Below are positions 43,559 to 52,178 of a DNA stretch of 64,000 nucleotides, one piece after another. The stretch is from NCBI RefSeq assembly GCF_011398155.1, contig NZ_AP021888.1:1409501-1473500 (forward strand), written 5' to 3'. Every line of letters starts with the position of its first letter. Position 1 is the stretch's first letter. Both the position numbers and the translations under genes were made by a program. A model generated the notes under the pieces. That model was not told where the DNA came from and made no database searches. It saw only the letters and a list, made by a program, of their open reading frames with translations. This DNA is from Thiosulfativibrio zosterae. Its GTDB lineage: Bacteria; Pseudomonadota; Gammaproteobacteria; Thiomicrospirales; Thiomicrospiraceae.

Positions 43559-45064
43559 ATGGCCCTCATGCCTGGTTTACAACTCAATATGGGACAACAG
43601 CTCAAGCTGACCCCACAATTGCAACAGTCAATCAAAATACTCCAATATTCTGCCCTTGAGGTACAGCAAACCATTGCCGCAACTCTCGAAACTAATTTTA
43701 TGTTAGAGGTTGAAGAAGAACGCCCAGATGAAGATGAAGAAATCATCCAAACTCAACAAAATGCTGATAATGAAGAATTTTCTCTGAACCTAGATAAGTC
43801 AGAACAAGAAATTAACATTGAAAATGTGGACACCAATACCCTGTCTGACGATATGGATGTGGACTGTAATTGGGACGAAGTTTATTCCGATGTTACAGCG
43901 CCCTCTTCTTCCTCGGGTGATTCTGACGAATATGTATCTGCCGAAAACTACACTTCAGCTGAGCAAAGTTTGCACGACAAACTTTATTGGCAATCTGACA
44001 TCTATCCTTGGAAAGGTGAACAAGAATTAATTGCGTCTTTTATTATTGATGAAATTAACGATGAAGGTTATCTATACACTGAACTCAGTGACATTTTAGA
44101 ATCTATTCTGGCCAAAGAACCTGATTTAGGTTTAACCATGGTGGATATGGAAACGGTTTTAGCCATTATTCAACAGTTTGAACCCACAGGTGTTGGCGCG
44201 CGCTCAATTCAAGAATGTTTAACTTTACAGCTGGCACAACAAAAACAAACGCCTTTTGTGGTAACCGCCAAATACTTAGTTGCTGAAAACTTTGAATGGC
44301 TGGCGCTTCACGATTTTAAGAGAATTAAAAAGGTTTATGGTGTTAACGACGAAGAGTTAGAAAAAATTATTCGCGTCATTCAATCTCTTGACCCCAGACC
44401 TGGTCGAATTTATGCCTCCATTCAAAACGAAATTATTACGCCAGACTTAAAGTTAACCCGCGTTAAAAATGGCTTTATGGTTGAACTAAATCCAGATGCT
44501 TTTCCCCGATTATCGGTCAATTCAGCCTATATTGATATTGCCAACAGTTCTTCAGACAACGAACAAACCCGTAAAATTAAAGAACAGTTACTAGAAGCCA
44601 AAGGGTTAATCAAAAGCATTCAAAGCCGTGGCGAAACTTTATTACGCGTAGGGCGTTATATTGTCGAAAAACAAGCGCGCTTTTTTGAAGAAGGTGAACA
44701 CTTCATGCAACCGATGGTGTTGCGAGATGTTGCGGAATATTTAGAACTCCATGAATCCACGATTTCCAGAGCGACCAATCAAAAATACATACAAACGCCC
44801 AGAGGCACTTTTGAATTAAAATATTTCTTTTCAACGGGTGTCGCTCAATACGGCAATGAAGATCAATCTTCCATTTCCATTAAAGCTTATATTAAAGAAC
44901 TGATTTCTGCAGAGGATCCTAAAAAGCCTCTAAGTGATAATAAGCTCATGGATTTATTAGAAGAAAAAGAAATCAGTGTTGCCAGAAGAACCATTGCTAA
45001 ATACCGCGAAGCCCTTGGTATTCCGTCGTCGAGTGACCGTAAAAAACTCAATAAATTTAAATAA
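43559..45064 (+). CDS. rpoN: RNA polymerase sigma-54 factor
   Basis: Sigma-54 directs RNA polymerase to -24/-12 promoters that need ATP-driven activators. The 501-residue protein has the Gln-rich region I (LNMGQQLKLTPQLQQSIKIL), an acidic region II (about 50-125), the core-binding domain, and the C-terminal DNA-binding part with the RpoN box ARRTIAKYRE. AGGAGA stands eight bases before the ATG. The common neighbours lptB, hpf and ptsN are absent here; the gene stands alone, between a membrane protein gene and a cupin gene. Confidence 0.97.
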   Translation: MALMPGLQLNMGQQLKLTPQLQQSIKILQYSALEVQQTIAATLETNFMLEVEEERPDEDEEIIQTQQNADNEEFSLNLDKSEQEINIENVDTNTLSDDMDVDCNWDEVYSDVTAPSSSSGDSDEYVSAENYTSAEQSLHDKLYWQSDIYPWKGEQELIASFIIDEINDEGYLYTELSDILESILAKEPDLGLTMVDMETVLAIIQQFEPTGVGARSIQECLTLQLAQQKQTPFVVTAKYLVAENFEWLALHDFKRIKKVYGVNDEELEKIIRVIQSLDPRPGRIYASIQNEIITPDLKLTRVKNGFMVELNPDAFPRLSVNSAYIDIANSSSDNEQTRKIKEQLLEAKGLIKSIQSRGETLLRVGRYIVEKQARFFEEGEHFMQPMVLRDVAEYLELHESTISRATNQKYIQTPRGTFELKYFFSTGVAQYGNEDQSSISIKAYIKELISAEDPKKPLSDNKLMDLLEEKEISVARRTIAKYREALGIPSSSDRKKLNKFK

Positions 45065-45147
45065 CCCCCCCTGCTGTAATGATAAAAAGCATTCAAAAAC
45101 TTATCTTACACAGGCAAAGTAAACGATAAAACAAGGACGTTAATATT

Positions 45148-46083
45148 ATGATTCCTAGCGCTGCCATCAATATTGAACAACGCCAAGAAGCCCAACAGCA
45201 ATGGGAAAAAATGGCTGAATTTAAAGAGTATATGTCGGCTGTCAATCCGCCTATGCCAAAAATCGAGGTTAGAGATTTTCCTGCTGAAATGCATGAACAA
45301 GGTAATACTCGCATCATACCTCTCGATTTATCTGACATGATTAAAACCCAATACGAGGCAACAACCCCTAACTTATTGGCCAACTATCTAAAAATTAATA
45401 CTTTAGATACCTTAAAAACAGATGCCAAAGTCACCTCACAGATGTTCTATGTAATTAGAGGTAAGGGAAAAACCCAAACAGAATACGGTACGATTCACTG
45501 GAAAGCGGGCGATCTATTTACTTTACCTTGCGTTAATGATGCTTTGCATACTGCGACAGAAGATACGGCTATCTACTGGGTGCATGATGCCCCACTCCTT
45601 AATTATTTGGGCGTTGCGCCAGCCAATGCCAGATTTGAACCGGTGCTGTACACCAAAGAAAGATTAAATGCAGAACTTAATAAAGTTCGTCAAGAAGGTG
45701 TCGGGCGTAATCGTACAGGGATATTATTAGCTCACCCTAACTTCCCCTTTACCATGACACTGACCCATACCCTATGGTCGCTTTACAATGTATTACCAGC
45801 AGGTATTGTTCAAAAACCCCATCGTCATAACTCAGTGGCTTTGGATTATTGTGTTTCTGCCGGCCCTAATACTTACACCATGATCGGCAAAGAAATTGAT
45901 GAGAACGGTGAAATCATCAGCCCCATTAAAGCCATGTGGAAAGCAGGCTGTGTATTTGTAACACCGCCTGGTTGGTGGCATTCGCATCACAACGACTCTA
46001 CTGAAGATGCAGTTGTACTGCCTATTCAAGATGCTGGATTAATAATGAATATGCAGATTCTTGACTTTAATTTTGTGGGATAA
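45148..46083 (+). CDS. Two-cupin protein, gentisate 1,2-dioxygenase-like
   Basis: The 311-residue protein has two cupin domains. The N-terminal cupin (about 90-160) has the glycine turn but no His ligands where ring-cleaving enzymes have His-Arg-His. The C-terminal cupin keeps a possible metal site: His 225 and His 227 in KPHRHNSVALDY and His 278 in GWWHSHHND. It is similar in layout to gentisate and 1-hydroxy-2-naphthoate dioxygenases, in which the N-terminal cupin normally holds the iron. Substrate is therefore unclear. It starts 83 bases after rpoN and lies 72 bases before a response regulator gene. Confidence 0.75.
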   Translation: MIPSAAINIEQRQEAQQQWEKMAEFKEYMSAVNPPMPKIEVRDFPAEMHEQGNTRIIPLDLSDMIKTQYEATTPNLLANYLKINTLDTLKTDAKVTSQMFYVIRGKGKTQTEYGTIHWKAGDLFTLPCVNDALHTATEDTAIYWVHDAPLLNYLGVAPANARFEPVLYTKERLNAELNKVRQEGVGRNRTGILLAHPNFPFTMTLTHTLWSLYNVLPAGIVQKPHRHNSVALDYCVSAGPNTYTMIGKEIDENGEIISPIKAMWKAGCVFVTPPGWWHSHHNDSTEDAVVLPIQDAGLIMNMQILDFNFVG

Positions 46084-46155
46084 AAGCATTAGAATTGAAT
46101 TTAGTTTTTTTAACCTAATCAGTTTACTGCTCATCTTGAATGGAAGGACCCAACA

Positions 46156-46866
46156 ATGCAAAACATGGACTTTACAATTGCTGTCATCGAAGATGACCCA
46201 ATACAATTGGAAAACTTGCAAACCGCATTAAAAGGGCAAGGTTTCTCTGTGGTTAGTTATGCTGATCGCGTCAGCGCGGAAAAAGGGTTTAATCAATCCT
46301 TACCAGACCTGGTTATTTCTGACATTATTTTGGGTACAGAAATGGATGGTGGATTCGATTTAGCCAAGCACCTATTAACATTTGAGCGCCCTATTCCGAT
46401 TATTTTCTTATCTGAAAGACAGTCTGAGTTTGATATCTATACAGGGCACGCTTTAGGCGCCATTGATTATTTACCAAAACCCATCAGTTTGAATGTGATG
46501 ATTGCTAAGGTCAAAAACCTGTTAAGAATTACAGGCTCTACTGCCAGCAACCCCACACAACCGCAAAGTGCATCGAAAATTGAAGGGCTTCACTTAGCAG
46601 ACAATCAATTCAAAGCCTATTGGAATGATAAACCCTTAGACCTAACAGCAACCGAATACGAAATGCTACGCCAATTTGCCCTATCGGGTCAAAAAACAGT
46701 GGTTACTTATGACACTTTGCAAGAGTCGACTCAAGGGGTTGTAGAGCGCAATACCATCAATACCCATATTTGCCGTATTCGTAATGCGTTTAAGAAAGTT
46801 GATCAAGACTTTAATCTCATTCATAACGAATATGGGCGTGGTTATAGTTGGCAAAATAAAAACTAA
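46156..46866 (+). CDS. OmpR-family response regulator (PdsR-like)
   Basis: The 236-residue protein has a receiver domain with acidic pocket IAVIEDDPIQ, phosphorylation site Asp 56 in LVISDIILGT and Lys in YLPKPIS, then a winged-helix DNA-binding domain (about 145-232, LTATEYEMLRQFA to EYGRGYSW). The stretch EMDGGFDLAKHL after the phospho-Asp recalls PdsR, the regulator linked to proteobacterial sortase loci, but no sortase is in the window. It works with the histidine kinase encoded 76 bases downstream. A terminator-like hairpin lies in between. Confidence 0.88.
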   Translation: MQNMDFTIAVIEDDPIQLENLQTALKGQGFSVVSYADRVSAEKGFNQSLPDLVISDIILGTEMDGGFDLAKHLLTFERPIPIIFLSERQSEFDIYTGHALGAIDYLPKPISLNVMIAKVKNLLRITGSTASNPTQPQSASKIEGLHLADNQFKAYWNDKPLDLTATEYEMLRQFALSGQKTVVTYDTLQESTQGVVERNTINTHICRIRNAFKKVDQDFNLIHNEYGRGYSWQNKN

Positions 46867-46898
46867 CTGAATTCAATTTTTGGATGATGCAATTTTAT

Positions 46899-46927
46899 AA
46901 AAGAGACCCTGTGTCTCTTTTATTTTT
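46899..46927 (+). terminator. Terminator-like hairpin between response regulator and kinase
   Basis: The stem AAAAGAGAC/GTCTCTTTT with a five-base loop is followed by T-rich sequence. It probably lowers kinase expression relative to the regulator rather than splitting the pair. Confidence 0.65.
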
Positions 46928-46942
46928 TAAAGAAGGCGGTTT

Positions 46943-48496
46943 ATGTTGAACTTAAAACACCGAAATTTTCGGGTATCGATAAGATCTCGATTTTTTATAT
47001 TATTGCTCACCTTAACCATTCTGCCTTTTTTAGCTTATCGATTTGCCATAGACTTACATCATATCTTGCTTAAAAACCAAGCGACCATTCAGCATCAAAC
47101 CGCCACAAACTTATCACTCATTTTAGAAAACCGTACTGACCTATGGGCACTCCAAATTTTAGAAGGGACCCCCACCAGCCAATTGGCGCACCTAAACTTG
47201 GAAAACTCTGTTTTATGGATAGTCAATGAACGCGGACAAACCACCTATGTGGTTGGACAATTTAATACCAAACTTCAACCCAATAAAGACCCATTTACTT
47301 GGCTAGGTAAAAGCATTATCGAAACCTTTGCCAGTATTTTTCCTTTTACACTGCCCTATCCCTATCCTCAGTCCGAGCATCCAGAAAGCACATTATTTCG
47401 TCAATCCATTCAAGGACAGACTTTTCAGCAATACCGACTCGACAAAAATCATCAGCCAGTTTCCCTCATGTCGTCTAGCCCTTTAAGGGTGAATGGTAAA
47501 ACGCTTGGCATTATTGTGGTGGAGCAACAAATGTCTAGCTTGCTGGGTGACTCGCTCAATAACTTTTATCGGCTAATTGGTATGGGTGCACTTATCTTTT
47601 TATTTGTGATGCTCAGCGCTATTTTCCATATCGGTGCACTTTCTAATCGTATTGTGAGATTAGATGGCGATGTTCGCAAGACCCTCAGCATTAAGGGCAA
47701 AATATCGACCAATAATTTCCCTGACCGTTTTCAAACAACCTACCATGATGAACTCTCTGATTTACGCCATCACATTTATGAAATGCTACAACAACTGTCC
47801 TCTTATGAGCGCTATTTAAAACAATTTCCCAAAGCATTACGTCATGAATTGCACAATCCTTTAAACCGCTTGTCTATGTCTTTGTCATTATTAGAAAATG
47901 AAATTAACCACAAGCAACTAGACTTTGCACAACACGCCCTTCAACAACTCAAACAAATCATTGCCTCCTTAACCGAAGCGACAAGCATCGAAGACAGTTT
48001 GCAACTTCAAACCCCCGAAGCTTTTCCCATTGGCGAAATGATGCATCATTATCTCGATAACATTGCGACCTTAAATCAAGAAGCCCCTTTAAAAATTAAA
48101 AAGAACATTCCAATGGATGTGATGATTATGGGGGATGGATTTATGATTGAACAGTTGATGGACAAATTGTTAAGCAATGCCAAAGATTTTAATGATGAAA
48201 AAGCCCCGATTGAGGTTCAGACCTATCAGCAAAACAAATCGGTCATTATCAAAGTCATTAACTCTGGGCCTTTATTGCCCGCAGGTTTTGAATCTAGAAT
48301 TTTTGACGGCATGACGAGTATCAGACCCATTAACCAAGATGATCAAGCCCACTTAGGATTAGGCTTGTATATTGTGAAATTAATCGCTGATTACCATAAA
48401 GGGAAAATTAATGCGCGCAATCGATTTGATATCAAAGCAACGGATGGAACAAGTGTCAATGGGGTTGAGTTTATATTAGAAATTCCAATACTGTAA
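46943..48496 (+). CDS. Membrane sensor histidine kinase (PdsS-like)
   Basis: The 517-residue protein has membrane helices at about residues 14-33 and 213-233 enclosing a periplasmic sensor domain, then a HAMP-like linker. The phospho-accepting His 301 lies in KALRHELHNPLNRLSMSL. The ATPase domain has the N-box LLSNAKDFND and G-box LGLGLYIVKLIADYHKG. The overall plan and the N-terminal pattern (RFFILLLTLTILPFLAYRF) are like PdsS of dedicated sortase systems. The signal is unknown. Confidence 0.9.
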   Translation: MLNLKHRNFRVSIRSRFFILLLTLTILPFLAYRFAIDLHHILLKNQATIQHQTATNLSLILENRTDLWALQILEGTPTSQLAHLNLENSVLWIVNERGQTTYVVGQFNTKLQPNKDPFTWLGKSIIETFASIFPFTLPYPYPQSEHPESTLFRQSIQGQTFQQYRLDKNHQPVSLMSSSPLRVNGKTLGIIVVEQQMSSLLGDSLNNFYRLIGMGALIFLFVMLSAIFHIGALSNRIVRLDGDVRKTLSIKGKISTNNFPDRFQTTYHDELSDLRHHIYEMLQQLSSYERYLKQFPKALRHELHNPLNRLSMSLSLLENEINHKQLDFAQHALQQLKQIIASLTEATSIEDSLQLQTPEAFPIGEMMHHYLDNIATLNQEAPLKIKKNIPMDVMIMGDGFMIEQLMDKLLSNAKDFNDEKAPIEVQTYQQNKSVIIKVINSGPLLPAGFESRIFDGMTSIRPINQDDQAHLGLGLYIVKLIADYHKGKINARNRFDIKATDGTSVNGVEFILEIPIL

Positions 48497-48525
48497 AACT
48501 CTATACCCCGATTACCTTCAAAAGA

Positions 48526-49728
48526 CTATTCAACTCTGACCGTCAAGTCTTTGATTTTTCTAACCCAAGGAGAGATATTGTGGTTAGCCTTTAAACTGTT
48601 GGCAGCTTTATCTGCTGCTTGTCGTTCGTTAAAACTGCCTACCAACAAAACATAAGAAGTTACGTCGTTTCGTGTTTGAGGAATAATTTTGGCATCTGCC
48701 AACCCTTTTTCATCTTTCATTTTTTGTGCCGACGCATAATCCGCTAAGCTGGCTAACTGCAAGGTAAAATTAAACGCCGGTTCATTCATCAGCCAATTCA
48801 CTTCAGGAGAATAATTTTTTAAAGGATCTGAAGGTTCTTGAGGTTTTTCAGGCAACTTAACGGTTTTAACCAATTTCACCAAAGGTTGATCTAGCGTTTT
48901 AATACTGGGCGCCTGTGGCTCATTGATCGTTAGCGGCTCAAAGGTTTTTTCAGAGGATGCTTCTTTTGCTTTAGGTGACAAAACGGATTGAGATGCATCA
49001 TTTTCAGCAGGCGAGGCTATTTTTAAAAATTGCATTATCAACTCTAGCTTACTGTCGATTTGCTCGGTATACACTTTTAACTTAGCATCGAGCACTTCAT
49101 TAGTGACTAAATTACCGGCGTTAGCAGCGACTAAAACTTCTGACGCCTGTTCAACCGGAACAGCCTGAGCAGCTAGTGGCATTGCCGGTGGATTTTTAAT
49201 CAATTCTGCTTGCTGCGCTTTTAATTGATTTAATTCTGTTTCTAAGGCGGCTACTTTTTCTTTTAAAGCATCAAAAGATTCGGTTTTACCGCCAGTAATC
49301 ACGGTATTTTTTAACTCAGCAACCTGAGCCTGCATTTCAGTGAAGGCTTCATTCATATTTTTATTAGTCGCCATCACCTTTTGTAATTCGTTATGAATAC
49401 TGGTGTATGCAATATAGAGAACACCCAAAATCGTCAACAACAAAGACAGCATAATAATCACGCCAAAAAAAGACGCCTTTGAGGTGGCTGGCTTATTGGT
49501 TGACTTAGCCGCACTGGCAGCAGCATTAGCGTTTCTTGGGGCGGCGGTATTTCTAACAGGACTTGTAGGCATAACTTCCTCTGCGGCATTTAACCAGTCT
49601 TTAAGTGTGTGTTCTACGGGAGCATCAGCATTTGTGCTGCGTTGACTGGAAAACTGTTGTGCCTGCGACTCTATGGCTTGCAGGAGTTCAGCGCGTTCTT
49701 TTTCCAGTTCGGAGATGGTTTGTGCCAT
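48526..49728 (-). CDS. SPOR-domain membrane protein
   Basis: The 400-residue protein has a cytoplasmic N-terminus of about 85 residues, one membrane helix (VIIMLSLLLTILGVLYIAYT, about 89-108), a coiled coil (about 115-180), a Pro/Lys-rich linker and a C-terminal SPOR domain (about 320-400, FTLQLASLADYASAQKMKDE to SPWVRKIKDLTVRVE). SPOR domains bind glycan strands lacking stem peptides at division sites. A role in cell division or envelope upkeep is likely. It diverges from a small membrane protein gene. Confidence 0.88.
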   Translation of the reverse strand: MAQTISELEKERAELLQAIESQAQQFSSQRSTNADAPVEHTLKDWLNAAEEVMPTSPVRNTAAPRNANAAASAAKSTNKPATSKASFFGVIIMLSLLLTILGVLYIAYTSIHNELQKVMATNKNMNEAFTEMQAQVAELKNTVITGGKTESFDALKEKVAALETELNQLKAQQAELIKNPPAMPLAAQAVPVEQASEVLVAANAGNLVTNEVLDAKLKVYTEQIDSKLELIMQFLKIASPAENDASQSVLSPKAKEASSEKTFEPLTINEPQAPSIKTLDQPLVKLVKTVKLPEKPQEPSDPLKNYSPEVNWLMNEPAFNFTLQLASLADYASAQKMKDEKGLADAKIIPQTRNDVTSYVLLVGSFNERQAADKAANSLKANHNISPWVRKIKDLTVRVE

Positions 49729-49801
49729 TTTTGACTAAAATTCTATATTGAAAAGTGCCTTTATTGTAGAATGTTTAGCTTTAAAAGGAAAGGGATTCAA
49801 C

Positions 49802-49963
49802 ATGGAAAGTATCGGTCTAGACGAGGTAGGAAATGCGCTTCTAATCACATTGGGGTTATTAGTCGTTTCTATCTCAGTAGTGACTTTGGCGATGTGGGGT
49901 GTTTATCGTTTTTTTAAAACGAAAAATGATGACAAGCATTCAAACGAGCCAAAATCTGAGTAA
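49802..49963 (+). CDS. Small single-span membrane protein (53 aa)
   Basis: The start at 49802 (MESIGLDEVGNALL) follows an AAAGGAAAGGG ribosome-binding stretch; in-frame upstream codons overlap that site. The protein has one membrane helix (LLITLGLLVVSISVVTLAMWGV, about residues 13-34) and a charged tail. I do not recognise the family. It is divergent from the SPOR-protein gene, and their shared 73-base upstream region suggests common control. Confidence 0.7.
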   Translation: MESIGLDEVGNALLITLGLLVVSISVVTLAMWGVYRFFKTKNDDKHSNEPKSE

Positions 49964-49971
49964 TTAAAGGT

Positions 49972-50358
49972 TTAAAAAATTTCCCCATCAATGTACATCC
50001 AGTGGCCAGCAGAATCTTTCTTAAACTGGCTCAATTCTTCTAAGATGCCTGATTCATTTGGCTCTAAACGATAACTGGCTTTAAAATGAACTTGCCCTCG
50101 TTTATCTTTGATTTGCCCCTTAACCACTTCAACAATTTCTAAACCTTGCCAAATAAGCCCTTTTTCAAACGAAAATTGACCAGGCCTGGTTGTTTTTGCC
50201 CAGGTTTTCAGCAAATAATCCGCATTTTGCAGCGCAAAAGCACTGTATCTTGAGCGCATTAAGGCTTCAGCTGTGCGCGGCCAAAGCGTTCCTTGATGGT
50301 AAGGTTGGCAACAATTTTGATAAGACTCATTCGAGCCACAAGGACAGAGTTGCATCAT
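49972..50358 (-). CDS. ychJ: YchJ-family protein with SEC-C zinc motif
   Basis: The start was placed at the double ATG at 50358 (MMQLCPCGSNESYQNCCQPY), which overlaps the stop of the MATE gene by four bases; longer in-frame extension has no family likeness. The protein of 128 residues has an N-terminal SEC-C motif with Cys ligands CPCG and NCC, and an NTF2-like domain (MRSRYSAFALQNADYLLKTW to GHWMYIDGEIF). Function of the family is not known. A palindrome copy lies at 50179-50190. Confidence 0.92.
   Translation of the reverse strand: MMQLCPCGSNESYQNCCQPYHQGTLWPRTAEALMRSRYSAFALQNADYLLKTWAKTTRPGQFSFEKGLIWQGLEIVEVVKGQIKDKRGQVHFKASYRLEPNESGILEELSQFKKDSAGHWMYIDGEIF
50179..50190. repeat. Palindrome ACCAGGCCTGGT, copy in ychJ
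   Basis: This is an exact copy. On the ychJ strand it encodes Thr-Arg-Pro-Gly-Gln, the same frame as the copy in yheS. Confidence 0.95.
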
Positions 50359-51716
50359 GACGCCATCTCCAACACAGTTCGTTTCATTAATTGTCTTAAT
50401 TGAAAAGTTAAGATAACGGCTGCAAAGAAAATGCCAATAAAAATGCCCAACCAAAATCCTTCAACGCCCATGGCTGGCACTAAAATATCCGTTAAGGATA
50501 GGACATAACCCATTCCCAAACCTATCAGCCAATAACTGACAAATGTCACGACCATGGTAATCTTAGTATTATGTAATCCTCGCAACGCGCCGGCACTGGT
50601 CGACTGAATAGAATCAAAGACTTGATACGCTATCGCATAGAACAATAATATTAACGCCAATTGAGACACCGCTGCATCACTGGTAAACCAACCAACAATC
50701 GTTTGATTCAGTAGGTAAGTAAACGACATTAAAATCAAACCGACCGCTAAGGCTATCGCCATAGACACTTTATATACGCTCAGTAGACGCACTTTATTAT
50801 TTTGACCATAAACGGTTGCAATTCGCACGCTCACCGCCATCGACAAACTTAAAGGCACCATAAAAACCAGTGAAGAATAACTCAAGGCTATTTGATGTGC
50901 AGCAATCACTACCGATCCTAACTGCGCAATAAACAAGGCAATTAAACTGAACAAACTCACCTCAAATAATAACGCTAAGGTATTGGGAATGCCCAAAGTG
51001 AGAATGCTTTTTATCGCCGAAAAATTGGGTTTTTCTAAAAGTTTGTTTAAGTATTGGCGTGTTTCAAATCCAGACAAGACATACCCAAGTCCAACCAAAA
51101 ACATTGACCACATGACTAAACTACTGGCAATACCACAACCTGCCGCACCCTGAGCCTCAATGGGACCCAGTCCATAAATAAATATCGCATTCAGCGGAAT
51201 GTTAATAAGCAATGCAAAAAAACTAATCAGCATGGTAGGCAGGGTTTTACCCAACCCTTCCCAAAAAAATCGAAGCGCCTGAAATAATGCGATGCCAGGC
51301 AAGCCCCAAGCAATATAGGTTAAATAATCTAAGGTCAGCCTAAAGACTTCGGGTTCTAAAGATAAGGAAAGTAGCAAAGGTTTAAGGTTTAATAACACTA
51401 GAGCCGCAATTGCCCCCAAAGGCAAAGCAACCCAAAGCCCTTGAATCAAAAACAGCCTAATTTGTAGATGATCTTGCTTGCCATAAGACTTAGCAATTAA
51501 AGGCGTTAAGGCCAGCAAAATACCTGTTGGAACCATAAATATCGGCAACAGAATACTGCTCCCTAACCCTATGGCTGCTAAATCATGCGTGCCCACCCAA
51601 CTCGACATAAGCGTATCGACCACACCTAAACTGGTGAGCGCAATTTGGGCTAAAAATATCGGAATGGCTAACTGTATCAGCAGTTTGGCTTCTTGAATAA
51701 ACTCAGCTCTTTTCAT
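50355..51716 (-). CDS. MATE-family multidrug/cation antiporter (NorM-like)
   Basis: The 453-residue protein has twelve membrane helices in two halves. Family motifs include IPIFLAQIALTSLGVVDTLM at the start of helix 1, MSSWVGTHDLAAIGLGSSI, and the matching AHQIALSYSSLVFMVPLSL in the second half. MATE proteins expel cationic compounds using Na+ or H+ gradients. The substrate cannot be predicted. The gene is coupled to ychJ by a four-base overlap, a linkage whose meaning is unclear. Confidence 0.94.
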   Translation of the reverse strand: MKRAEFIQEAKLLIQLAIPIFLAQIALTSLGVVDTLMSSWVGTHDLAAIGLGSSILLPIFMVPTGILLALTPLIAKSYGKQDHLQIRLFLIQGLWVALPLGAIAALVLLNLKPLLLSLSLEPEVFRLTLDYLTYIAWGLPGIALFQALRFFWEGLGKTLPTMLISFFALLINIPLNAIFIYGLGPIEAQGAAGCGIASSLVMWSMFLVGLGYVLSGFETRQYLNKLLEKPNFSAIKSILTLGIPNTLALLFEVSLFSLIALFIAQLGSVVIAAHQIALSYSSLVFMVPLSLSMAVSVRIATVYGQNNKVRLLSVYKVSMAIALAVGLILMSFTYLLNQTIVGWFTSDAAVSQLALILLFYAIAYQVFDSIQSTSAGALRGLHNTKITMVVTFVSYWLIGLGMGYVLSLTDILVPAMGVEGFWLGIFIGIFFAAVILTFQLRQLMKRTVLEMAS

Positions 51717-51735
51717 TGAGTAGCAGACATCGACA

Positions 51736-52113
51736 TTAAACTTTATGACTCAAATCGTCAGATTTTTTAGGGTGTTCCATTTCTGCGGCATCTAAAAAGT
51801 CATCAGATTCTTCATCTAAATTTGTGTTTATGTGAATGATTGTGTGTGGAAAAAGTAAAATCACTAACAACTTTATTGACCAATACAAGAATGCATAAAT
51901 GACGATTGCAAAAACCAATACAACCGGTAAGCCCAAGAGCAAATCCACCATTAAAGCCTTGCCTGCAAATACATTTTCTAAAAAAGACTTATGAATAAAA
52001 CTGAAATATAGCCAATATAAGACCGTTCCCCAACTAATCAGGGAGGCTAAAAAATGAAACATGGGCGACAAACGCGCGTTTCTAAACAAACACAACATAA
52101 ACGAAAATCTCAA
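51736..52113 (-). CDS. Small membrane protein of unknown function
   Basis: The frame can start at a TTG at 52113 or, more modestly, at ATGs at 52098 or 52062; none has a strong ribosome-binding site. From 52062 the protein begins MFHFLASLISWGTVLYWLYF and has three membrane segments, up to about residue 100 of the full frame, followed by an acidic tail (DEESDDFLDAAEMEHPKKSD). I recognise no family. It is on the same strand as the MATE gene, 19 bases upstream of it. Confidence 0.65.
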   Translation of the reverse strand: MRFSFMLCLFRNARLSPMFHFLASLISWGTVLYWLYFSFIHKSFLENVFAGKALMVDLLLGLPVVLVFAIVIYAFLYWSIKLLVILLFPHTIIHINTNLDEESDDFLDAAEMEHPKKSDDLSHKV

Positions 52114-52178
52114 TTAAACCAGATACTCATCAACCTAGGCTGAATGAGTTAAAAAGGGAACTCTTTGAATGCCGTCAA

